A stretch of 64,000 nucleotides of DNA from Pseudoalteromonas sp. MM1 (GTDB lineage: Bacteria; Pseudomonadota; Gammaproteobacteria; Enterobacterales; Alteromonadaceae). The stretch covers positions 2,046,001-2,110,000 of the forward strand of contig NZ_AP027922.1 in assembly GCF_030296835.1 (NCBI RefSeq), read 5' to 3'. Positions 46,313 through 53,948 of the stretch are shown here, in pieces. Numbering within the stretch: position 1 is the first letter of the stretch; each line of letters opens with the position of its first letter. A program made the position numbers and the translations under genes. Under the pieces are notes generated by a model that worked only from the letters and a program-made list of their open reading frames with translations, did not search any database and was not told where the DNA came from.

Positions 46313-47950
46313 ATGGCGCGGGCTGGTATATTAACAGTATTTTTTTTCTGTGCTTTTTTTAGCCCGCTAACACATGCTTATCCACTTAATAACAATAACA
46401 CTACCATAGAGGATGATAACCTGTGGCGTCCTGTTACAGCATTCAATACGCCTCCTTCTGCACAGCAAGTTATTACATCACATAAAAACAGTACCGAAAC
46501 AAGTAGTTTGCTCGGTAAAAGTGGCGCTGTTGTAACAAAAATTGCACTTAATAGCCCCACCGCTGGAGATTGGTATGTCCTGCCACAAGCCAACTTCATT
46601 GATATAGGCTTAGCCTATTGGCAAACTGATCAAGGGAATATAATTAAGCTTGCTGACTTTTCCCAGTCTCATGTTAATCAACCGGCTATTTTAATGCATG
46701 GCCAAGCATTTAAACTGCCCTTCTTTGCGCCAAGCAGTGGTTATTTATGGATATATTTAGAAGCCAAACACTACCCCACTCCGGTTGACCTAAGCATTTT
46801 AAGCGAAGGTGTATTTTTGCATCATCAGTTTTATATAAACTCATTAAGCCTTATTGCCATATCTGTCATGCTTACTTTAGCAATGATGGCGTTTGTAATG
46901 TTTTTAAGAGTAAAACAAAAAGTGGCTTTATTTTGTGCTGGCTATGTAGGTTTACACGGCCTTGGCTGGGCGTTTGCCTCGGGTGCTGTAAATACAATTT
47001 ATGCCAGCCCTACTTTTAATAAACATTACTTAGGTATGTATTTATTTGCCTTTGCTGTGAGTTACGCAGCAGCATTTACCTACCAACTGTTTAACTTCGA
47101 TAAAGAAAAAGCCAATAAGCTTGGGAGTGCTTTAAAATACTTTACTCTTGCTGCATTTGCATGTGGCATCTGCAACCTATTAATGCCCTTTTATTTAGTG
47201 TTTTATGTCGCGCACTTTTTAGCAGCAGTATGGATTATGCTTAGCTTAACCACCGGGTTTGCCATGCTTAGCCTAAACGATTTTAGAGCCAAGTACTTTT
47301 TATTTGGCAACATGCTCTATAGCCTGTCATTAGTAGTATACGTTGCGTTTCATTTTGATTTAATAAATGCCTCCTCTTCAGAAATTTTTGTATTAATTGC
47401 CTTAGCAATAGATTGTGTGTGTATTGTGTTGTCTTTGTCTGAATGGCTAAAACTAAAACAACATGAATTTAGTACTTTGTTGTACGAATCACGCTTTGAT
47501 CCTCTTACCCAAGTTGGCAACCGATTATTATTAAATGATGAGCTAATTAAACTTGCACATAGCCCTTACATTATTGTGTTTATAGATTGTGATGGAATAA
47601 AAAAAATAAACGATGGGCTAGGCCACGCTAAAGGTGATGCGTTTTTAATTAATGCAGCAAAATTAATGACACAGCATCTAGCGCAAGACGGCACCATATT
47701 TAGAACCGGGGGCGATGAATTTATTTGGTTATGTAAAGTTAAAAATAAATCAAATCTCCCCCAACTAAAAACCACACTTACCCAAAAGCTCACTGCATTA
47801 CATCGCACTATTCAACAGCAATGGCCGCAATCGGGTATTAGTTATGGTATTGCATCTAGCGATGAGTGCCAAAGCCATACCGAATGTTTAACCTTAGCGG
47901 ATCAGCGCATGTATAACCTAAAGTCGGCCCATAAACTAAAAGTAAGCTAA
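46313..47950 (+). CDS. Membrane diguanylate cyclase with 7TMR-DISM sensor
   Basis: Makes cyclic di-GMP from two GTP. The protein is about 545 residues; a GTG at 46301 would add four. It has a signal peptide, an extracytoplasmic 7TMR-DISMED2-like domain (about residues 35-170), seven hydrophobic segments (about 175-375) and a C-terminal GGDEF domain with FDPLTQVGNR and the catalytic GGDEF at residues 466-470. The I-site RxxD is not evident. Such proteins couple an external signal, often a carbohydrate, to biofilm and motility control. It stands alone, with no operator of the agar type. Confidence 0.9.
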   Translation: MARAGILTVFFFCAFFSPLTHAYPLNNNNTTIEDDNLWRPVTAFNTPPSAQQVITSHKNSTETSSLLGKSGAVVTKIALNSPTAGDWYVLPQANFIDIGLAYWQTDQGNIIKLADFSQSHVNQPAILMHGQAFKLPFFAPSSGYLWIYLEAKHYPTPVDLSILSEGVFLHHQFYINSLSLIAISVMLTLAMMAFVMFLRVKQKVALFCAGYVGLHGLGWAFASGAVNTIYASPTFNKHYLGMYLFAFAVSYAAAFTYQLFNFDKEKANKLGSALKYFTLAAFACGICNLLMPFYLVFYVAHFLAAVWIMLSLTTGFAMLSLNDFRAKYFLFGNMLYSLSLVVYVAFHFDLINASSSEIFVLIALAIDCVCIVLSLSEWLKLKQHEFSTLLYESRFDPLTQVGNRLLLNDELIKLAHSPYIIVFIDCDGIKKINDGLGHAKGDAFLINAAKLMTQHLAQDGTIFRTGGDEFIWLCKVKNKSNLPQLKTTLTQKLTALHRTIQQQWPQSGISYGIASSDECQSHTECLTLADQRMYNLKSAHKLKVS

Positions 47951-48196
47951 GTAATAAACCAATTACACTCCCTATTAACCGAATTGCTACATTGGGTTTA
48001 GCTCGTTAAATGTGCTTAATATACTTATTTTTTGCTAAAAATCTCATCCTCATGTCGCCCTCTTTTTAATTACATGAAATTTATTAAACAGCTAAACAGT
48101 ACAAAAAAAATAAGAACAAAGTTATACTGGCGCTAATTTGTCTGGCGAATAAAGCTATAAGTAATACGATTAAATTACCCCAATTAGGAGTTGTAC

Positions 48197-48853
48197 ATGG
48201 AACATATTATTTCGGGCGTGGCTAAGTTTCAAAAAGAAGTTTACCCATCAAAAAAAGCAGCGTTTCAAAAACTAGCCAATGGTCAAAACCCAGAAGTGTT
48301 ATTTATCACCTGTGCCGACTCACGTATCGATCCTAACCTAGTGACTCAAACTGAGCCTGGTGAATTATTTATTTGTCGTAACGCGGGCAATATTATCCCA
48401 CCACATAGCAATCAAACCGGTGGCATGACTGCCTCAATTGAATTTGCTGTGGCAGCACTGGGCGTATCACACATTATTGTTTGTGGGCACTCAGACTGCG
48501 GTGCAATGAAAGGCGCTATAAATACTGAGGGCTTATCAAGTTTACCGCACGTTAAAGAGTGGCTTGGCCACAGCCGCGTAGCAACTGAAGTTGTAAAAGA
48601 AAAATGCGGTTGCGCAGAGCTAAACAATAATGACCACTTAGGCTTGGTAATCGAAGAAAACGTGGTACAACAATTACAGCATATAAAAACACACCCTGCT
48701 GTGGCTGCAAAAATTGCAACCGGTCAGGTTAAGCTACACGGCTGGGTATATGATATAGAATCTGCTGAAATTAAAACCTACGACGAGGCTACTGGCGGAT
48801 TTAAACCTGTTAAAGATACCTACATAGAAACCCTTGCTAAACAAAGCAAATAA
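48197..48853 (+). CDS. Beta-class carbonic anhydrase
   Basis: Interconverts CO2 and bicarbonate in the cytoplasm. The 218-residue protein starts at the ATG at 48197, preceded by AGGAG. Zinc ligands are Cys39 in ITCADSRID, His98 and Cys101 in GHSDCGAMKG, with the Asp41-Arg43 dyad next to the first ligand, all standard for beta-carbonic anhydrases. It is transcribed alone and has a terminator at 48867. Confidence 0.95.
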   Translation: MEHIISGVAKFQKEVYPSKKAAFQKLANGQNPEVLFITCADSRIDPNLVTQTEPGELFICRNAGNIIPPHSNQTGGMTASIEFAVAALGVSHIIVCGHSDCGAMKGAINTEGLSSLPHVKEWLGHSRVATEVVKEKCGCAELNNNDHLGLVIEENVVQQLQHIKTHPAVAAKIATGQVKLHGWVYDIESAEIKTYDEATGGFKPVKDTYIETLAKQSK

Positions 48854-48866
48854 CTTACTTCACCTG

Positions 48867-48908
48867 CTTACTCTTATTTTTGTTTAATAAGAGTAAGCCC
48901 CATTTTTA
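48867..48908 (+). terminator. Rho-independent terminator after carbonic anhydrase
   Basis: Perfect 11-bp stem CTTACTCTTAT (48867-48877) with 48887-48897, followed after CCCCA by a T-rich tail. It may serve the convergent LysR gene as well. Confidence 0.75.
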
Positions 48909-48942
48909 TTTATAAAATGAACCTCTGGCGTTTATATCTCAG

Positions 48943-49827
48943 TTAACTAAATTTTTCGAATAAAAAATCAACAAAGCTTTTAACCTTTTGCGCTACAAAT
49001 TTTCTATGTGGATAAATTGCAAATAAGCCAAATTCAAAGGTTTTATATTCTGCCATTACTTGTACAAGTTTGCCCGCAGCAATATCGTCTTTTACTACTA
49101 TTTCAGGAATGAGGCCAATACCACCACCAGCTAATACAACTTCTTTTACCGCGCGTGGATTATTTACAGCAATACGTGAACTAACAGTGGCTGTGAGCGC
49201 CTCACCAGTTGGCGATACAATCGGCCAGTGTTTGCCTATTTTAAAGTTACTATCAATTATCGTTGCATGGCGCTCAAGTTCTGCAACATTTTTTGGCGCG
49301 CCAGCGTGTTCAATATAATCAGTCGACGCACATAAAATTAACGGGTAGCTCGTAATTTGCCGCGCAATTAAATTGGAGTCAGATACACTGCCAATTCTGA
49401 TTGCTAAATCAACACCCTCTTCAAGTAAGTCTATCGTTTTATCAGAAAGCACTAACTCTATACTTAAATTAGGAAAACGATTCATTAACTCAGGTAGTAA
49501 TGGCGCAAGATTTGTTTCACCAAATGACACTGGTGCACTTACTCGTAGCTTCCCGTTTACTGTAGCGCCTTGGCCTGATAAGTTATCAAGCATTTCGTTA
49601 TAGCTTTCGATCACTGGAACCACGCTTGCATAATAGCTTTGCCCAGCTTCGGTAATAGATATTTTCCGCGTAGAGCGGTTAAATAACCTAACCCCTAACT
49701 CTTGCTCTACAATACCCACGTATTTACTCACCAGTGCTTTAGAAAGCCCTAGCCTGTCACCTGCAGCTGTGAACGAGCCCGTTTCAACGACTGCAATAAT
49801 TGTTTTAATGCCAGTAATAGTATCCAT
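48943..49827 (-). CDS. LysR-family transcriptional regulator
   Basis: A 294-residue LysR protein from the ATG at 49827. The N-terminal helix-turn-helix covers residues about 3-60 (AVVETGSFTAAGDRLGLSKALVSKYVGIVEQELGVRLFNRSTR) and the effector domain follows. It is divergent from a glutathione S-transferase gene, and a perfect 9-bp inverted repeat (49885-49909) lies between them, as expected for a LysR site. It most resembles regulators that control small redox or detoxification genes next door. Confidence 0.9.
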   Translation of the reverse strand: MDTITGIKTIIAVVETGSFTAAGDRLGLSKALVSKYVGIVEQELGVRLFNRSTRKISITEAGQSYYASVVPVIESYNEMLDNLSGQGATVNGKLRVSAPVSFGETNLAPLLPELMNRFPNLSIELVLSDKTIDLLEEGVDLAIRIGSVSDSNLIARQITSYPLILCASTDYIEHAGAPKNVAELERHATIIDSNFKIGKHWPIVSPTGEALTATVSSRIAVNNPRAVKEVVLAGGGIGLIPEIVVKDDIAAGKLVQVMAEYKTFEFGLFAIYPHRKFVAQKVKSFVDFLFEKFS

Positions 49828-49884
49828 GATTGTCAATATATCATTGACATAAAATCATCACCAGTGCGGTTTTTCATTTTTGTA

Positions 49885-49909
49885 TTTAGTGCAAAATAAA
49901 TGCACTAAA
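49885..49909. promoter_or_regulatory. Candidate LysR binding site between LysR and GST genes
   Basis: TTTAGTGCA (49885-49893) and its complement TGCACTAAA (49901-49909) with a 7-base spacer. It fits the T-N11-A class of LysR sites and overlaps the likely GST promoter, 17 bases before the GST start. Confidence 0.6.
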
Positions 49910-49926
49910 ACCAAATGAGAGACATT

Positions 49927-50550
49927 ATGAAAAACTTAACTTTATACCGTTTTACTTTATCTGGGCATTCACATCGCGCAGAGTTATTTACATCGCTTTT
50001 AAAACTTGATGTCAATATGGTAGATGTTGCACTGCAAAACGGCGAACATAAACAGCCCGATTTTCTAAATATGAATATTTTTGGTCAAGTACCAGTGCTT
50101 AAACACAACGACGACATCATTAGCGATTCAAACGCTATTTTAGTGTACTTGGCACAACAGTTTGACGAAAAAAGAACCTGGTACCCAGAAGATGTGTTAA
50201 CCCAGGCGCAAATCCAGCGCTGGTTAAGTGTTGCTGCGGGGCTTGTCGCTTCAGGGCCATGTTCCGCGCGGTTAGTTACTGTATTTGGTGCCCAGCTTGA
50301 TCATCAAAACGCAATAAATATTGCTCACACATTATTTAAAACAATGGATGCGTACTTAGAAAATCGTGAGTACCTAGTAGGCACACAGCCTACTATTGCC
50401 GACATTGCCAATTTTTCGTACATAGCACACGCACCAGAGGGCGGCGTATCGCTTGAGCAATACCCAAATATTTTAAGGTGGCTAAACAACGTTCGTAAGC
50501 TTGATGGTTTTATAGCAATGCCTGAAACAAAAGCGGGTTTACTCGCTTAG
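49927..50550 (+). CDS. Glutathione S-transferase family protein
   Basis: A 207-residue cytosolic GST; the ATG at 49927 follows GAGAG. The thioredoxin-like N-terminal domain has TLYRFTLSGHSHRAELFTSLL, the cis-proline in GQVPVLKHND and the glutathione-binding DSNAILVYL, then an all-helical C-terminal domain with PTIADIANFSYI. Its substrate is unknown. The LysR gene and the shared palindrome suggest induced expression. A terminator follows at 50575. Confidence 0.92.
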   Translation: MKNLTLYRFTLSGHSHRAELFTSLLKLDVNMVDVALQNGEHKQPDFLNMNIFGQVPVLKHNDDIISDSNAILVYLAQQFDEKRTWYPEDVLTQAQIQRWLSVAAGLVASGPCSARLVTVFGAQLDHQNAINIAHTLFKTMDAYLENREYLVGTQPTIADIANFSYIAHAPEGGVSLEQYPNILRWLNNVRKLDGFIAMPETKAGLLA

Positions 50551-50574
50551 TTTTAAGTTTTTAATAGTGTTTAC

Positions 50575-50599
50575 AAGAGGCAAATTAAGCCTCTTTTTT
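50575..50599 (+). terminator. Rho-independent terminator after GST
   Basis: Stem AAGAGGC (50575-50581) with GCCTCTT (50589-50595), then T-run. Confidence 0.85.
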
Positions 50600-50764
50600 A
50601 ATTAAAATTATCTACTTAACAAATAAATCTTAATTTTGACAACTGCTCAAGGTGTTTGCTAATAATGGGTACATATATTAGTAGCTTATATACTTCGATA
50701 ATAGAGGCCGATAAGCTAAAACGATAGTGTAATCATAATACGCAATACCACGGAGTGTTCAAAA

Positions 50765-51019
50765 ATGGATATAGATTCACATATTACTCAACTTGAAAAG
50801 AAAAATAGAAAAATGTTTGGCTCAGTTCACTTTTTATTACTATCGCTCGTATTTTCAACAGCCATATTGGCTTTACTGTTTTTTACTGAGCCACTAATTG
50901 CAATTGCAGCTTCTGGATTTATTGCTTTTTTTCTACACTATTTTTACGCTCAATTAGCCTTTAAAAGACTAAACTCTCGTATCACTTTATTACAAACAAA
51001 AATAAGCCATAGTGAATAA
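50765..51019 (+). CDS. Small membrane protein of unknown function
   Basis: An 84-residue protein with GGAG ahead of the ATG. A short charged N-terminal helix (HITQLEKKNRKM) is followed by two hydrophobic segments (about residues 21-43 and 46-65) and a short charged tail (RLNSRITLLQTKISHSE). I do not recognise the family. It is transcribed alone; no nearby gene suggests a role. Confidence 0.65.
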   Translation: MDIDSHITQLEKKNRKMFGSVHFLLLSLVFSTAILALLFFTEPLIAIAASGFIAFFLHYFYAQLAFKRLNSRITLLQTKISHSE

Positions 51020-51489
51020 AAAATGTTTGTTAATAAATAAGTTCTCCACCCATTATAAAACTTTATGTTTTTTGTCAGCTCACTCAATAATTCACAAGAT
51101 AAACGCATATGGAGAGTACTGGTTACTCACAATACTCCAAAAAGGAGTTTTTTGCGGCCCTAGAAAGTATCGACTATGAGTTATACCCATCCGCATAATT
51201 GAGTATTATTGCTGATTGGTATTACACCCTGCTAATGCGCTTAATGCTGATAGCACGCTTTTAACTGAGTTTGATGTAACCGATAACGAAATAGTAAAGC
51301 GATATAGTGACGATAGCTAATAGCTTCAATTTTCAAGTTGTGCTTGTTCCTTCTTGCTAATAGTTATTCATCTTCAAATACTGATTTAGGAAATAAGATG
51401 GCTTCTATCAAAACTGCACATCAAAAAGCCAGATCATAACCAAAGATGTGTTATCACACCATCACTGTTTAATAACCGCAGCTTGAGAG
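51020..51489. other. Intergenic region with one terminator-like hairpin
   Basis: No credible gene. A hairpin ACTCC-AAAAA-GGAGT followed by T (51134-51153, plus strand) may end the small membrane protein transcript. A short frame ending near 51320 (NALNADSTLLTEFDVTDNEIVKRYSDDS) may be the tail of a lost gene. Confidence 0.45.
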
Positions 51490-53580
51490 CTACAGCTCTA
51501 TATCAAGCACCTCAACGCCTTTAGCAGGTACGGCGCAGCAAATAAGCGCCTGTCCTTCCTCTACTGGGTAACTTACGTTATTTCGATAAGCCACACTGCC
51601 TGTATTTATTTTAACTGCGCAACTGCCGCAGCTGCCATTTCGACAGCCAAATTCAGGTTCTAAACCATGGGATTCGGCTACATTAAGTAAAGAGTTGTCG
51701 CCTTTATTCCAGCGTTGTTCAAAGCCTGATTTACTAAATTTTATGACGGTGTTATTTGCTTCCTCAACGCTCACTGCGTTGTTAGGCGTTTCGCTCGTTT
51801 TGAGCATTTTGCGCTTAATAGCAGAGGGTCCAAATGCTTCCGCAAATATGTTTTTATCCTGTACACCGAGTAATAAAAGCTCATTATATACATGCTGCAT
51901 AAACGCTTCAGGACCGCATAAAAAGAATTCATAATCATCTAGCGGTAAGTAACTCCTAAGCACATCAGCATTTATTCGCCCTTTTAAATCAAAGCCATCA
52001 TCCTCAACTTCATTAAGCTCAGACTGAGATAAAAGTGAGTAATAAGCAATTGCGCCACCGCTAGCATCAGCAAGTATTTTTAGCTCATTATAAAATGCGC
52101 GCTGCTGGCTGTTTTTAGCACTATGAAAGATATGTAAAGGCCGTGCATGACGGGGTCTTACGCTTTCACCGGCAATGTATTTAGCCATTGATATCATGGG
52201 TGTAATTCCTATGCCGCCACCAATAAGTACCGCAGGTTTAGTGCTCGTTGGGTCAATAAAAAATTGTCCTTGCGGGTATTTAGCCAAAATAACGTCGCCT
52301 ACTTTAACGTGGTTATGAAAGTAATTAGACACCTCACCTTTAAGTTCTTTTTTAATCGATAATCGATAAAAATTTTCATGCGGGCTCGATGAAACAGTGT
52401 AAGTTCTAATAGCAGGTTTGCTATTACTGTTTTTGCTGGGTATTTGTACGGTTAAATGCTGCCCAGCTTTAAACTCTAACAAGGTTGTATTGTTATCACC
52501 TTCTAAATAAAAAGAGGTAATTACATCACTTTCTTTCTTTATTTTAGTTACTTTAAAAGGCTGCCATGTATGTTTTAGTTTTTCGGCTTGTTTGTTTTTT
52601 TCAGCTTCTAGCCATGTACCTGTCATTTTTGTGTTTGGGGAGTAAGCTTCAAATTTAGCTGTAAAAGGGAGTAAATCTTTAAGCCACATTCCTTTAGTAA
52701 GAGTAAATTTCCAACCTCGGTCTGCGCCAATAAAACCTTCAAGCTCTGGATCCCCATCCCATAAAATTTCAACACTGCCGGTAAGCATTAATATATTTCC
52801 CGTGTCAAAATCAGGAAATAATAAACCCGCTTTTGGGTTTACTAAAAAATTACCCAACGTATTAAAAAAATTATTACCTGCATAATCTGGAATCGTTAAC
52901 GTGTTACCTTCACGCTTTACAAAACCCGGCATCCCCCCACGGTGAGACACATCAACGCCCTCAATTTTTGGACTGTTTTTTGTACTTATAAAGCTTGAAA
53001 CAAAGAACGTATCACTGGTATTTATTAACTTAATTGCCGCATTATCAAGTGAACTAAATTCAACTTTTTGTATTGTATTATTTTTGCTAAAAGGGTCCCT
53101 ATTAAATGTTAAGTTACGTGTTTGAATATACTGTGGACAATTACCGAAGGATTGATCAACATTAAAACTAACTTGCTCATCGCTAATTACCTCACCTACG
53201 CGTACGTTTACGCGGTTGCGCCTACGCGTACTTAGTTCAATACCTAATAAACCAATTGGCGAGCCTGTAATACTTAACGCGCTATGCAAGGGATCGTTTT
53301 TATCAACAGCGTGTGTCATTAATAACGATTTGGATGTTGGAGTGCTTAAAAAACCAGGTTTACCTGAAACAATGGAGGCCCACACATCGGCGTTTTCATC
53401 AACACTGCCAGCCACCACAAATGGTAACTGCTCAAAAAACGATTGATACTGCTCTGGCATATATGAACGCACGGCACGCTTGCCAAATGTTGCCATTGTT
53501 TCTCGTTTTCCAAGTTTGTCTTGTATTAATAGCTCGCCTGTATGAAATGGTGATTCATTTTTTGTGTCTATATTTTGCAT
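51490..53580 (-). CDS. PNPOx-like / FAD reductase / 2Fe-2S ferredoxin fusion protein
   Basis: A 696-residue cytoplasmic fusion from the ATG at 53580 (GGGG ahead). Residues about 40-320 are a pyridoxamine-phosphate-oxidase-like split barrel. An FNR-type reductase follows, with an FAD domain (RTYTVSSSPHENFYR, about 345-440) and an NAD domain (LIGGGIGITPMISMAKY, about 455-590). The last 85 residues are a plant-type 2Fe-2S ferredoxin (CRNGSCGSCAV with a distal Cys in LICCAV). The chain would move electrons from NAD(P)H through FAD and the cluster to a partner or to a flavin on the first domain. It is divergent from nirB, so a link to nitrite or nitric oxide chemistry is possible but unproven. Confidence 0.85.
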   Translation of the reverse strand: MQNIDTKNESPFHTGELLIQDKLGKRETMATFGKRAVRSYMPEQYQSFFEQLPFVVAGSVDENADVWASIVSGKPGFLSTPTSKSLLMTHAVDKNDPLHSALSITGSPIGLLGIELSTRRRNRVNVRVGEVISDEQVSFNVDQSFGNCPQYIQTRNLTFNRDPFSKNNTIQKVEFSSLDNAAIKLINTSDTFFVSSFISTKNSPKIEGVDVSHRGGMPGFVKREGNTLTIPDYAGNNFFNTLGNFLVNPKAGLLFPDFDTGNILMLTGSVEILWDGDPELEGFIGADRGWKFTLTKGMWLKDLLPFTAKFEAYSPNTKMTGTWLEAEKNKQAEKLKHTWQPFKVTKIKKESDVITSFYLEGDNNTTLLEFKAGQHLTVQIPSKNSNSKPAIRTYTVSSSPHENFYRLSIKKELKGEVSNYFHNHVKVGDVILAKYPQGQFFIDPTSTKPAVLIGGGIGITPMISMAKYIAGESVRPRHARPLHIFHSAKNSQQRAFYNELKILADASGGAIAYYSLLSQSELNEVEDDGFDLKGRINADVLRSYLPLDDYEFFLCGPEAFMQHVYNELLLLGVQDKNIFAEAFGPSAIKRKMLKTSETPNNAVSVEEANNTVIKFSKSGFEQRWNKGDNSLLNVAESHGLEPEFGCRNGSCGSCAVKINTGSVAYRNNVSYPVEEGQALICCAVPAKGVEVLDIEL

Positions 53581-53841
53581 ACTTAACCCCAATGCTATGA
53601 ATAGGGCAAATTTAGCGCAATAAAGCACTTATGATAATGTGCCTTTTATTGACTGATAATTCATATTTCAAAGACAATTCTGCACACTCTTAGTGCTTGC
53701 AGTGCACCACCCCGATACAGCAAACTGATTTATAACAAACTTAAATTAAGCAAAGCATTTAAAAACAAACACTTAAAAATATGGCCACTTTTTTGCTTAC
53801 ATTAAAATAACAAAGCACGTATTAATAACGACATATATTAA

Positions 53842-53920
53842 GGTTGAGAAACCAACCGTAGGCAAAGAAGCCCGCTCATAATTGCATTACCTATGTGATT
53901 ATGGCGGGCTTTTTTGTTTT
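53842..53920 (+). promoter_or_regulatory. nirB leader RNA: two hexaloop hairpins overlapping a terminator
   Basis: Hairpin P1 is GGTTG, loop AGAAAC, CAACC (53842-53857). Hairpin P2 is GGC, loop AAAGAA, GCC (53861-53872); its loop has A at position 1 and G at 4, as in ANTAR targets, while P1 has the A only. The 3' side of P2 is shared with the 5' arm of a strong terminator, stem 53868-53875 with 53904-53911 extended inside by CATAAT/ATTATG, then a T-run. P2 and the terminator are mutually exclusive, the arrangement of NasR/AmiR antitermination leaders. Confidence 0.75.
53868..53920 (+). terminator. Attenuator terminator in the nirB leader
   Basis: GC-rich stem AAGCCCGC (53868-53875) paired with 53904-53911, followed by TTTTTGTTTT, 29 bases before the nirB start. 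Confidence 0.85.
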
Positions 53921-53948
53921 TAAATTAACCGTCACTGAGGGGATACCA

